A stretch of 19,643 bases of DNA from Cylindrotheca closterium (GCA_933822405.4 CAKOGP040001766.1:1-19643), one strand, 5' to 3'. Shown: positions 1-8,613, counted from the stretch's first letter. Translations and numbers: made by a program. The notes: generated from the sequence alone by a model not told the origin.

Positions 1-640
1 TGGAGCTGATGAATGCAACTGTGGCACAACCAGTCATGTTGCAAATGTAAGTGACTACTCCTTTGTTTGTGAGTGTCTTCCTCAAAGTTGTGGACAGTTT
101 GGTAGCATTCTTTGTTGAACCTGGCGACCAAACGTCCATGCAACATACGTCAAATGGTTCTTCTATTGGGGTCTGTTGTAGAATCTTTTGGTTTTTGCGG
201 CTCGACACATTGGCTGCATTGCAATGTCCGCATCCTAGGACTGCTTCTCTGATATCCTTTGCCATCCCAGGCCACCAAAACCTTGCGGCTATCCTGTAAT
301 ACGTCTTGTGGAACCCTACGTGTCCTGCCATCGGTGATCCGTGGTATGCTGCTATGATTGTTGCTCTCAATCTTGGTGGGACGACCGCTCGTTGCAGCTG
401 ACGCATTGGTGCCAACTTCGGTTCTTCGAATTGGTATAGGATGCCGTTTTCAATCTCTAGTTTATCTCTGTTGAGTTCTGAGGCATACATTGGGTTTGTG
501 AGCTTTGATTTGTTTACCTTTTTGTTGTTGCAGATTGCCTTGATGATGTGTCTGATGTCTGGGCTCCGTTGCATTTCTCTTGCCAGTCTTCTCCTGTTGG
601 GATCGGTAGCGTTGTGAATGGGTTGATGGATCTGCTGACT
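1..640 (-). pseudogene. Integrase N-terminal zinc finger and start of catalytic core (runs off edge)
   Basis: One minus-strand frame is open from about 640 to the window edge. It contains YHGSPMAGHVGFHKTYY, then RFWWPGMAKDI, then LGCGHCNAANV, which together are the H-H-C-C zinc finger of retroviral-type integrases. It is followed by FDVCCMDVWSPG (near 150), which holds the first Asp of the D-D-E catalytic triad. The second Asp and the Glu would lie to the left of the window. Integrase inserts the DNA copy into the genome. This part is the least damaged in the element. A frameshift at about 650 separates it from the preceding extra domain. Confidence 0.8.
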
Positions 641-647
641 ATAGCTG

Positions 648-1668
648 TTAGGTGTTTTTAGCATGTTTTGGTCTTGCGTACATTTTCAAGAATTTGTGTT
701 CTGTTTTGTCTGATAGGTGTTGTCGCTGAATGTTTTTGCACATGCTGTACGTGAACACTTGCTGCCACACCTGTTGTGGTGCCATGCTCTGCATTGTTTC
801 TTTTGTCTCTCTCCAACTGAGTTTCTCCTCAAACAACAGTTTTCTGCTATCCTCTTTTGTGAAACCAAACAGGCTGAGGGCTTCCCAAGGTCTGATTGTT
901 TGGACCGGTGATGTTACCTCTGCGTCGCTGGTTGCAATTGCTATCGTGCCTTGCGCTGAGATCATGGGTGTTGTATGGAAGCTGGGGGCGATTTTGGTGG
1001 TATCCTAGATCTCATGTACTTGTGTGTATCCTTGTGAGTTGACCGTGTGGACTCTGTTTTGTCCCAGTCTTGCCACGTTGAAATATCCCGTGTAACTTTC
1101 GTTTGGTGCGTTCAATTGTTCCTGGCTGTGAGTATGGGTATTCATCGACTGAACTTCTGCTCCATGCCTCCATCACTCTCCTTCTTCCGGCTGTGAGTAT
1201 GATGGTGTGTTCGGTGTCTATGTCTGCTTGTGCTGTGCTGCCTCTGGTCGTGTTTGTCACGGTTTGTAGGTCAGTTCTGTCTCTAGTTTTTCTTTTGATG
1301 TATTGTTCCCATTCCTTGATGATCTTGTCGGTTGACTTTCCCGTCCACATGAGTATGCAGTGTGTTGCGCCCTGTGTTGTTGCTTTTCTGATGATGGTGG
1401 GAAGGGCCTCCGAGTTTGTTGATTTGAATCTTTTCATGTTGGTTACAATCAACCATCCTACTGGCGGCTGTGCTGTGTTGTTGACCACCCTTTTGGCAAA
1501 CGTTTCAATGTTTGGTATGTCATGTTGTAGCTGCCAATATTCCTCCTCGCTGATGCGAGCTGTTAGCAAGATGGTTCCTCCAAGTAGTTCGAAGCTGCTC
1601 ACAATGGTGTCTAGGGATCTTCCAATGATCCATTGCTTTGTCTTCTCTAAGTTTCCATGCCGCGGCAA
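648..1668 (-). pseudogene. Extra domain between RNase H and integrase, possible degenerate cytosine-5 methyltransferase
   Basis: About 340 codons of retroelement-strand coding sequence lie where gypsy elements normally have only a short linker. I infer an eroded DNA cytosine-5 methyltransferase fold from ordered resemblances. DTIVSSFELLGGTILLTARISEEEYWQLQ near the start resembles the motif I-II region. PPVGWLIVTNMKRFKS sits where the PPCQ catalytic loop should be. DTEHTIILTAGRRR resembles the motif VIII region. APSFHTTPM followed by TIRPWEALSLFGFTKED resembles the stretch into motif IX (R-x-x-E-A-L-x-x-x-G-F). MAPQQVWQQVFTYSMCKNI resembles motif X. The catalytic Cys is not seen. There is a frame change near 1080 and a stop near 1010. 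It could instead be an unrelated element-specific domain; the family assignment is tentative. Confidence 0.4.
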
Positions 1669-1689
1669 TGATCGGGTTGTCTGTGTGGG

Positions 1690-2290
1690 CTTCTTCCGTA
1701 TTCCTCCACGTGCTTAGGATGCCCTTGTATCTTGACAGGAGATCGCATTCTGTGAGCATCTTCGCTGTTCTGTGAACTATAGTGAAGATGAATGCCAATA
1801 GCTCTAGTTTTCATTGTTGCAGTGCGTGTGTGTGATGTCGTATTTGCCTTCAAAGAACTTGGTTAGTCTGCTGCAGTCCGTGATCCAAGTAAATTCTTTT
1901 CCGATGAGCCATTGTCGGAACTTCTTCATCGCCCATTGACCTGTTGTCTCGCTCTTTGCCCTTGCATATTCTTGATATGAATGCTATTGGTCTGAGTCTG
2001 AGTTTTGACATTGATTTGTCAAACTCACATTTTCCTCCTTCGATCTCTTTTCTCATTGACTCTCCTGCTTCTTCTGTCGTGTCCGCTTGTAGGAAGACCG
2101 GTCCCATGGCGTTGTTTGACCAGTCCGTTTTCAAGTAGAATCGTCTCTTTGGGTTGGGTCTCTTCAATATTGGGCCTGTGACAATAGCTTGCTTGAGTTT
2201 GTCCAGCGTTTTGTCATCCTGTGGCTCCCATTGTGCTTTCACTTGTTCTGCTTCCTCTTCATTTTCCAGGCTTGGTTTGTCCATCGCCAT
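1690..2290 (-). pseudogene. RNase H region of the gypsy-type element
   Basis: The minus frame from 2290 reads DKLKQAIVTGPILKRPN and then RRFYLKTDWSNNAMGPVFLQ, the typical start of the RNase H domain of Ty3/gypsy Pol with the catalytic Asp (KTDWS). LRPIAFISR follows near 1990. The frame is lost near 1850-1930 and coding resumes in another frame at 1798 with FIFTIVHRTAKMLTECDLLSRY, which is the tether that normally follows RNase H. The domain degrades the RNA strand during reverse transcription. Frameshifts make this copy non-functional. Confidence 0.75.
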
Positions 2291-2329
2291 GGTCCTCCAT
2301 CGTTGGATCTTTTCCTCTAGATCTGGTAT

Positions 2330-3241
2330 TCATTGGGAGTACCATCCAAATAGTCTGTTGATCATCTGGATGTCCGAGTAGGATGCTGGTGGGCATAGTT
2401 CTTTGATCGTCAAGTACTTGAATTGTGCCGGGGCGTTTCTATTGGGCAGTAGGTCACGTCCCACGAATTCTGCTTGTGCTGGTAGGAACCTCGTTTTTTC
2501 TTAGGTTGACAGTGAATTGGTATCGTTGGAGGATTTCAAGTGTGGCCACAAAGTATGCGATCAGTGATAAGATGTTGGTGTCGAATAGCATGATGTCATT
2601 GACGATGATTACTGATGCATTTGGGTCCGTTTCTAATGGAGCGATTGCCACTTTTGCTTCAATGTCCTTGACGGCGCTTTCGCCCAGAATCAGCGTGATG
2701 GCCGCTCTGTGCTTGTTGATGATGTCCAGTAGTTTTTGTAGTGCTGCTTTTGGGTCTCTTTGTACAACTCATGCCATTCTTTCTTGAATTGAATGGTTAC
2801 ACAGACAAAGAATGCGTGGGCGCTTAGTATCCCCATTGGCATCACTAGGAAGTGCTGCTTGCCATCTGGTACAAATAACGCCGTTTTCTCTTTTGATGAC
2901 GTGGTCATCTTGATCTGCCAGTAGCCTGCGTCCAAATCCATTGTGATGAAGAACTTTGTATCTCCAACTGTATCCACTGTATCGTCACATCTTAGGATGT
3001 AGAAGTGGATTACCGTCTTTCCGTGTTCTTTGAACATCCAATCGTGGGTTGCGGGACTGTCCAAGTCCGCCTCCGGTTCTTCGTACACGTTTTTCACTTG
3101 CGCTCTCCAAATCCGCTTTGGAACTTTGACTGGCTTCGTCCCGTCAGGAAGCTGTCCCCGTCTTGCGATAATTTCTTCTTCCTCGGTTGCTGATGTTGCT
3201 GCAAACGTTTGATATGCCGCTTCCTTGATGGTCGTGATCAT
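2330..3241 (-). pseudogene. Reverse transcriptase domain of the gypsy-type element (broken)
   Basis: The frame beginning at 3241 carries FFITMDLDAGYWQIKM (near 2930), the first catalytic Asp block of Ty3/gypsy reverse transcriptase, followed by KTALFVPDGKQHFLVMPMG, matching the conserved finger and palm motifs. The usual block between the primer grip and the Asp motif (YRKLN-like) appears shortened (VIHFYILRCDDTVD). The next block changes frame and gives ASVIIVNDIMLFDTN (near 2590): the catalytic YVDD box has become IVND, so the first of the paired Asp residues is Asn. A stop near 2329 follows INRLFGWYSQ in the thumb/connection region. The enzyme would copy the RNA into DNA if intact; here it is clearly dead. 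Confidence 0.8.
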
Positions 3242-3346
3242 TGGATGGGCGATGGGAGAGAACCCTTGCGTTCTGCTGATCTGTTTGTCGTATCCTGCTT
3301 CCAGTGCTCGTTGGCGGAAGTCTGTTGGAGTTCTCTCCCGTCTTTG

Positions 3347-4037
3347 TCAAAGGTTCTCGTCTGTGGTGTCAAATCTGACAGAGAATACTTTGCGATCCGA
3401 TGATTGGTTCCGTTCCACGTGTTCCGTTGGGAGAAGTCTCGGGCATTCCAATGTGAGGTCAAATTCCTGGTTGAAGAAGTTGGAAATGACCGCATTCCGG
3501 TAGAACTGAGCTACCAGCTTGGCTTTTAGGATGAATGGTAATCCATAAAGTGTGTTGATTGGAAGGTCGTTTGTCAGTCCTATCGCCAAAGTGTGATTCT
3601 CTCCCTGTCCGTTTTCGAAAGGAATGAAGTACTCGATGATGACACACTATCTTTTATTCTTCCAATCTTGATTGGAGCGTAGCGGATCTTCTGTAGGTCG
3701 AAGATCTGTTTGATAAGGTGCGGATGTTTTTTGCGATGGCCAGGTGGTAGTCTTTCTTGCCCATGTTGCAGCATCCTCCGGTGTCGTAGAGTCCTTTCAA
3801 GTTGGCTGGTGTGTTGGATTCGTTGAGTCCCATGGGAAAGTTCAAAAATGCCAGCATGTCGTTGACCGAGAAGTTCAGTTGGTGGGCTTGTTCCATGGCC
3901 GCAAAGCTTCCAAAGGTGACGAATGGTAGTGCCGGCTGGGTTGCGGCTCGTTTTGGTCTTTTCCTTGCTGCTGCTGTGGAAGTGTGGGCTGTGACCGCTT
4001 CAACGAGATTCACCAACAGGTTTGTCCTCTCCCCCAA
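3347..4037 (-). pseudogene. Retropepsin-like aspartic protease region of the gypsy-type element
   Basis: The minus frame starting at 4037 contains LKGLYDTGGCCNMG (near 3800), the Asp-Thr-Gly active-site motif of retropepsins, which processes Gag-Pol. The second half continues in another frame near 3450-3640 (LAIGLTNDLPINTLYGLPF), typical of the C-terminal half of this protease in gypsy elements of diatom type. At least one frameshift near 3650 separates the halves. The catalytic Asp is present, but the gene is broken. An Ala/Lys-rich stretch of about 70 residues precedes the DTG motif and may be the end of Gag. Confidence 0.65.
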
Positions 4038-4039
4038 TT

Positions 4040-5052
4040 CCGTCTATGGATCCTAAATGGCTCGGACTGTGTCGCAGATTTCTTGGGTCCTATACCCTCC
4101 TTGTCTATAATGGGAATTGTTATTTCTACTTTCATTGCGTTCGTCGTTCTTTCATTGTTTCCACTGGTCCAGTTTTTTGTAGAACCGTTTTAGGACTTGG
4201 GGGTCCTCTTTGTGTGGGCAGTCTCGGAAGTTGTGGCCTTCCTTGTTGCATCCGCTTGGCTGAGTATTGTCCACCCATTTTCTTCTTCATGTTGTTGTCC
4301 AAGTTCCTCCATAATGCTCATGCATGACAGCATCTTGACAACCGCTTCCGGGCAGTATAGTTTGCTGTCGGATGTCGGGACCACTAATTGTCTTCCTTGG
4401 ACGTTGGTGACTTGAACGTTTTGTTTTACCACCATAGTTGGAAGGGGCATCATTGCGGTGTGGAAGGTTCCCACAGTCTTGATCTCTGCAGCTTGGAAGG
4501 AGCGATCGTCCTGGAATCCTTGGAATCCCTGGAATCCTTGGAATTCTGGTTGGTGGAATCCCGCGAAAGGCTCTTCCTCCTGGTCTTGGTGGTGCGGATC
4601 GTCCTGGAATGTAGCGGGAACTTTGTTGGGTCGATTCCGATGTCAGTTTGTAGGGAACAGAGCAAGGGGACCAATCGGAGCTCGATTCGGAAGTATGTGG
4701 CGGCGGCTCTAAATGGGGCTGGAAGTCCTGGTCCCGGTTCTGTAGCGATCGCTTGTCCCGTGTTGTCAATGACGCGTAGGCTTGTGAATTCGTAGACGTC
4801 ACTAGTCACGTCGAACAGTTTGCTGGTGGCGGCGTTGAAGTTCACAGACTATTCTGTGGTTGGAGCTAAGACGGTAGTATCAATGGTGTATCGGTTGTAG
4901 GTGATGGTTTCGTCCACGTGGCTTCCGTTGACCCAATACGATTTCTTGTTGATACAATTGCTTTTTTTTCTTCTTTCATGTTTGTGATGCGACGCGGCAG
5001 CCATCGCGGGGAACGCTACATTCTCCATATTGATAGGACTTGCTGACATCAT
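4040..5052 (-). pseudogene. Gag-like region of the gypsy-type element (broken)
   Basis: The frame opens with ATG at 5050-5052 (MMSASPINMENVAF), reaches a stop near 4849 and resumes in the same frame (VNFNAATSKLFDVTSDVYEF). It then changes frame in a Phe/Gln/Gly-rich stretch made of 9-bp tandem repeats (4512-4547). Near 4205-4240 one frame gives GCNKEGHNFRDC, which fits the second half of a CCHC nucleic-acid-binding knuckle (C-x4-H-x4-C); the first Cys, three residues earlier, is absent. This agrees with a nucleocapsid just upstream of the protease. No known Gag domain is recognisable in the N-terminal part, so the assignment rests on position and the knuckle. It is interrupted and probably non-functional. 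Confidence 0.55.
4512..4547. repeat. 9-bp tandem repeat, four copies
   Basis: TGGAATCCT, TGGAATCCC, TGGAATCCT and TGGAATTCT follow each other without gaps. On the minus strand they encode Phe-Gln-Gly triplets (or Ile-Pro-Arg/Gly in the neighbouring frame) inside the Gag-like region of the gypsy-type element. A multiple-of-three repeat within coding DNA can change length without breaking the frame. Confidence 0.9.
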
Positions 5053-5745
5053 AGCGAACGCGTTGCGCTGGAAATGGTCAGGGTTGAACTGTCCTCATCA
5101 TGTTTTGGTTGATCGTGTGAATAAACTTGGTGGCTCTGTACTCATAACTAATAAAGGGAGGGTCGTCATGGGGCTTGTCCGTTATCCTTCACCACTACCC
5201 TTTCGAGAAAAGGCTTTTTACTCTTGGAGCTGGGATGGTGGGTGATAGTTGGAATTTGCTAGAGATCTGCTTCTGCCCAATCTGAGTTTGTCCAACAGTA
5301 GACACAGTAGTGTACATGCGCTACGTGTACCTGCAATTGTCTGTACTTGGCTTGCGCGACACAGCGGTTATTGTGATTTGATCCCGTTTTCGATCCATTG
5401 GCGCGGTGTGGTACAGGTACAAAATGATACGAGAACCTGGTACCAGGTGCTGCATAAAAAATAATACGGCAGTATAACCCACCCAACCCTTCTCTTTTGG
5501 AAATTTCCGGCACTTAAAGGCTTCGCATAAACAGACACTACTCTGTCCTAAATGTTGCCGATAAGAAGTCTTTTTCGCAGTGCTAATCCGTCGCTTCCAA
5601 TCAAAACCAAAAATGTCAACGGGTTTAAAATGAGGCTCTTGAAAAACAGTAGCGTTCCTTACGCGCAGCTCAACTCACAATTCTTCCTTCGACTTCATCA
5701 TTCAACATTTGCAGGTTCAACATTTGCAGGGAATTGTTTACTACC
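5053..5745. other. Gene-free interval upstream of HA gene A; possible gypsy LTR and promoter
   Basis: No convincing gene is present. The left part should contain the 5' LTR of the minus-strand gypsy element, but its borders cannot be set without a second copy. A perfect 14-bp palindrome ACCTGGTACCAGGT is at 5435-5448, followed by an AT-rich CATAAAAAATAATA at 5453-5466 that could act as a TATA-like element. A 15-bp tandem duplication lies just before the gene at 5701-5730. An ATG at 5552 opens an 86-codon frame that overlaps the start of gene A out of frame; it could be an upstream ORF but has no recognisable features. Confidence 0.5.
5701..5730 (+). repeat. 15-bp tandem duplication with two acceptor-like ends
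   Basis: TTCAACATTTGCAGG occurs twice back to back (5701-5715 and 5716-5730), 15 bp before the start codon of gene A. Each copy ends in TTTGCAG|G, which looks like a 3' splice site, so the duplication may have doubled an acceptor for a 5' UTR intron. No donor has been established. Confidence 0.8.
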
Positions 5746-6657
5746 ATGTTCTCTAGTACCGAAAACGACTACTCAACTATCGCTGAGGATGAAAGCATAC
5801 TTTCATTTCTGAGAAGCCCTTTGCTGTCATTGGATGCATCAATGATTACGTCTCCTCAATTCCGTGTGCCTTCGTCTTTCGAGGATCCATTCGATGATCT
5901 GCGAATGGAACCTTCGCCTCTGAGATCACAAGGTCGACTTTCAACTAGCCCTAATCATAATGGGCCTCAAGCGCAATCAATCTGTCTCAGAGACGATTGC
6001 ATGTCAAACAACACCACCCTTGGACAAGAAGATAAGAGCAGCATATTTGCGCAATCCAAAAAGTGTCTCGGAGGCTTCGTCTCCAGCCACAACCTAGGCG
6101 GCTCAGGCAACCGCAAACGGACGTTTCAACTGCAAGCCACCAGCAATAAAGAAGAAAGCATACCTCGCTTTCGGCCCTATCAAGACAAGCAATGGAGAGC
6201 TCAGTTCCAAAGGCTCATCCAATACAAGCTTAAAAACGGACACTGTTGCGTTCCTCACTGTTACCCTGAGGATCCTGCTCTTGCCCGATGGGTGAAGCGA
6301 CAAAGATACCAATACAAAAAGTTCCAGGATGGTGACACCACCTCTACCATGTCAACTCCTCGTATCCAGGAGCTTGAATCTGTTGGCTTTGTATGGCACT
6401 CGCACGCTTCGGCGTGGCAGGAGAAGTTCAATGAGCTCAAGGAGTTCAAGCAAAGAACGGGCCACTGCAATGTACCATCTGCCTACCCCGAGAATAATTC
6501 CCTTTCTACTTGGGTAAAATGCCAACGTCGCCATTACAAAGCGTACATCTCTGGGTCGTCTTCTCCTTCTCCCATGACGATGCATCGCTTGCAACTGTTG
6601 GAATCCTTGGATTTTGTGTTTGAACCACAACTGTCTAAACGATGGGACTCAAATTAA
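5746..6657 (+). CDS. Paralogue A: two-repeat helicase-associated (HA) domain protein
   Basis: 303 residues from ATG 5746 (context ACCATGT); the frame extends four codons further only to a TTG, so this is the first in-frame Met. Residues about 146-218 and 222-293 are two HA-type repeats of the pattern W-x-x-x-L..Y..K-x-G-H-C-x-V-P...W-V-K-x-Q-R..Y.......L-E-x-x-G/D-F. The first begins at RFRPYQDKQWRAQF and the second at ASAWQEKFNELKEF. The N-terminus has LRSPLLSLD (near 23-31) and SSFEDPFDDLRMEPSP (near 44-59), shared with the two downstream paralogues, plus a basic NRKRTF that may be a nuclear signal. No helicase core is present. HA domains are often found beside helicases and may bind nucleic acid, but the function of these stand-alone diatom proteins is unknown. 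Most diverged of the three; separated from B by a retroelement insertion. Confidence 0.85.
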   Translation: MFSSTENDYSTIAEDESILSFLRSPLLSLDASMITSPQFRVPSSFEDPFDDLRMEPSPLRSQGRLSTSPNHNGPQAQSICLRDDCMSNNTTLGQEDKSSIFAQSKKCLGGFVSSHNLGGSGNRKRTFQLQATSNKEESIPRFRPYQDKQWRAQFQRLIQYKLKNGHCCVPHCYPEDPALARWVKRQRYQYKKFQDGDTTSTMSTPRIQELESVGFVWHSHASAWQEKFNELKEFKQRTGHCNVPSAYPENNSLSTWVKCQRRHYKAYISGSSSPSPMTMHRLQLLESLDFVFEPQLSKRWDSN

Positions 6658-7063
6658 AAGTCTAACTGGTCTAGTAAATGAACATAAGAGTAACTGCCTA
6701 CTAGCTACTAGCTAAAGGAGCTGGAATTTTCCATGTTTCTACTTCTGGTCCTCAAAGTAACCGCTTCAGTCTTCATTATACGTATACTGGTAGAAAGTTG
6801 GAGAAAGACCGAGCCACAAGAATTGGAGATATTCTGAAGAAACACATGACACGGCGAGATGGCTCACTAAAATGGTGGCTCAGCTCGATGATACATGCCG
6901 GAACAGATACGAGTTCTCGTCGCTTCGCGTTTCGTAGGGGAAAATCTGAAAATACCAGTAGGTACGAGCAAGGTACGAGTAAAACACGATCGAATGACAT
7001 CTGCTTTAATAGGTGGTCGCGGTTTCGGCACATTCGCTTTATTGTTCTACTGCGGAGGAGAAT
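6658..7063. other. Interval between gene A and the gag-only element
   Basis: Apart from the 3' flank block there is no gene I can support. Open frames of about 100 codons exist on both strands (6798-7088 plus, 6776-7081 minus), but both run into or abut the inserted LTR and neither has recognisable features. A short direct repeat, GGTACGAG, occurs twice with a 3-bp gap near 6961-6979. The last four bases, GAAT (7060-7063), are the left copy of the insertion-site duplication. Confidence 0.6.
6691..6719 (+). other. Conserved 3' flank block of paralogue A
   Basis: TAACTGCCTACTAGC followed by TACTAGCTAAAGGA lies 33 bp after the stop of gene A. Close relatives occur at the same relative place after B (12096-12117) and C (13547-13566). 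The core is TAACT..CTAGCTAAA. Copy A has an extra CTACTAG unit. It may be a 3' UTR or polyadenylation-related element, or just a relic of the tandem duplication. Confidence 0.6.
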
Positions 7064-7329
7064 TGTTTTGATGTCAGGCATGTCGTAGATGTCACATGAT
7101 GAGTCAGAGACACAAGCAGATGTCCAGCTTGTTCTCTATCATGCACGGCCAATAAGTAATGTATATATTGGCGAGGAACGGGTTCGACACGCGAACACGT
7201 TCACGATCCGTTTGGATAAACATGCAATTATCCACATCACAATTAAAAGGAATCCGACAACGATTCACAACAACAACGTAATACGATAGTGACTGTTACC
7301 ATCTTCACCTTACACACGTATTCAATTCA
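7064..7329 (+). repeat. LTR 1 (left) of the gag-only element
   Basis: A 266-bp terminal repeat. It contains CCAAT at 7149-7153 and TATATAT at 7162-7168, a credible promoter pair that would start transcription within the LTR. It differs from LTR 3 at one position and from LTR 2 at four. Confidence 0.92.
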
Positions 7330-7358
7330 GTTTATCAGTACCCAAATAAGCTACAACT
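7330..7358 (+). other. Candidate primer-binding site and short leader
   Basis: Only 29 bp separate the LTR from the gag ATG. The start, GTTTATCAGTACCC (GTTTATCAGACCC in the second unit, 8888-8900), is where a tRNA primer should anneal. It does not end in the TGG expected for pairing with a tRNA 3' CCA end. Its reverse complement contains CTGATAA, which resembles an anticodon loop, so priming by an internal tRNA segment is possible. Confidence 0.4.
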
Positions 7359-8377
7359 ATGGTGCAAATCGATCCAGCAGCGATGACTGCTTTCTGGGAG
7401 CAAGAGGTCCAGATGCGCATCGTGCAGGATATACGGGACCAACTGGAACTTGATGGCTTGACAACATTCGAGAGTTTTGCCGACTACACCAAGGATGACG
7501 TATCGGCCATGAGGAAGCGAATCAGCTACATTCAAAACATCCCTCATTTTGGTCAAGATTCGTTCAAACGCCTTGTCCATCCTTCAAAACGGATGATAAG
7601 ACTCTTTTTCAGAAGCTTGATGAAGCTGTGAGATCCACGAACTATGTCTCCTGTATCGAGCCTTTTCGTGCGAAGGGACAAGGCCGAAAAGCCTACTTTG
7701 CCCTTATCAAAACCTATCTCGGTGATGACAAGTGGCTATCAGAGATCACTAAGTATGATAACATGATGCGCAACGCAAAGTGGAAAGGAGCTGGTAACTT
7801 GACAGTCGAGGCATACATTGCTGTGCACCGCAATGCATACCAACACCTCGTTTCTGCGTCAGAACATGTTGCATACCAGTTGCCTAACCAACAGACGCGT
7901 GTCAAACAACTACTTGATGGAATTCTTTCCAGTGATGCTCGATTGAATGCGGCAATTGCAATGGTCCAAGCTAGCAACGTAATGATTGCTGATTTTGAAT
8001 TGGCTTCGGCCCATATTCAGCCTCATTGCCCGGTTGCCAAGCGAAACCTAGGAGGCAAGCGCCAGAGTGCAGAAATTTCTGCTCTTGAGGTTGACACTGG
8101 TGATGTTGACATTGCATCTGTGGGAGTTGGAGGAGGTAAAGGCCAGCGTACCGGCCTCCATCTTCGCTTCCACACCCTACCAGAGTACCAGAAACTTGGA
8201 AACGACGAGAGAAAGGAACTTGCGGAGTGGCGACTGACTCCAGCTGGCAAAGCAGCCCAAGCCGCAGGCATCCTGCTAAGAGATAGCAAGAAGCAGAGTG
8301 GAAAGGGATCCCCCAAGAAAGGGAAGATAAGCTATGCCAAAGTGTCGGCTAACGTGAAAGTCAATGTCAAAGACTGA
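7359..8377 (+). pseudogene. Gag-like protein of unit 1, in two overlapping frames
   Basis: ATG 7359 opens 90 codons (MVQIDPAAMTAFWEQEVQ...) that end at TGA 7629-7631. The -1 frame, open from about 7500, continues through DDKTLFQKLDEAVRSTNYV to a stop at 8375-8377. The second part (GQGRKAYFALIKTYLGDDKW, WKGAGNLTVEAYIAVHRNAY, YQLPNQQTRVKQLLDGI) carries the signature of Gag proteins from diatom copia-type elements, and the tail is Lys/Gly/Ser-rich and basic. There is no CCHC knuckle. Gag would form the particle that packages the element RNA. Either a -1 ribosomal frameshift joins the frames, or an ancestral deletion or indel broke them; conserved-looking wording before the first stop (KTLFQKLDEA) lies in the -1 frame, so the switch would be upstream of about 7590. 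Identical in unit 2. Confidence 0.75.
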
Positions 8378-8613
8378 GCGGCACTGTGACATTTTGCATT
8401 CTTGAGTGGATTGATCGACGGAAGTCCCCCCATTTTTCTTTTTATACTGGACGAGGAGTAGAATGCCCCATATCGAACCTACCAGAAGAGATGGTACTAC
8501 CATTTGTTACATGTCAGTGGCTGAATAACACCTGCTCTACCCCGTCGTTTGTTGATATCCAAAATGGATTAAGCAATGCAAGTCGTCCGCCTTCAAGGTA
8601 ATGCGAACAACTT

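Larger units (their letters stand above)
1..5052 (-). mobile_element. Decayed Ty3/gypsy-type LTR retrotransposon, partial
   Basis: On the minus strand, recognisable retroelement domains follow one another right to left: Gag-like start at 5052, a zinc-knuckle remnant near 4210-4240, a retropepsin DTG motif near 3800, reverse transcriptase (about 2450-3100), RNase H (about 1850-2290), an unusual extra domain (about 650-1670) and the integrase zinc finger and core start (1-600). RNase H before integrase is the Ty3/gypsy order. The reading frame changes many times and there are in-frame stops, so no full polyprotein can be made. The left end lies outside the window. The 5' LTR should lie to the right of 5052, but with no second copy in view I could not define it, and I saw no convincing primer-binding site. 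Confidence 0.85.

Noticed and set aside
1103..1717. 204-codon plus-strand open frame
   Set aside because: It lies opposite the retroelement coding strand and reads as hydrophobic, Ser/Val/Leu-rich antisense sequence; the minus strand carries the consistent Pol order.
4200..4240. Complete CCHC zinc knuckle in the gypsy-type Gag
   Set aside because: Only Cys, His and the last Cys fit; the first Cys position is not Cys in that frame, so only a degenerate remnant is claimed.
5552..5812. 86-codon frame overlapping the start of gene A
   Set aside because: No domain, out of frame with A, and part of it is made by the 15-bp duplication; kept only as a possible upstream ORF, not a gene.
6798..7088. 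96-codon plus-strand frame before the first LTR
   Set aside because: It begins at a TTG, crosses the LTR insertion border at 7064, and shows no recognisable protein features.
7089..7289. 66-codon frame inside each LTR (also near 8647 and 10204)
   Set aside because: It is wholly inside the LTR, overlaps the CCAAT and TATA motifs, and takes amino-acid changes at most of the LTR variants, so there is no sign of coding constraint.
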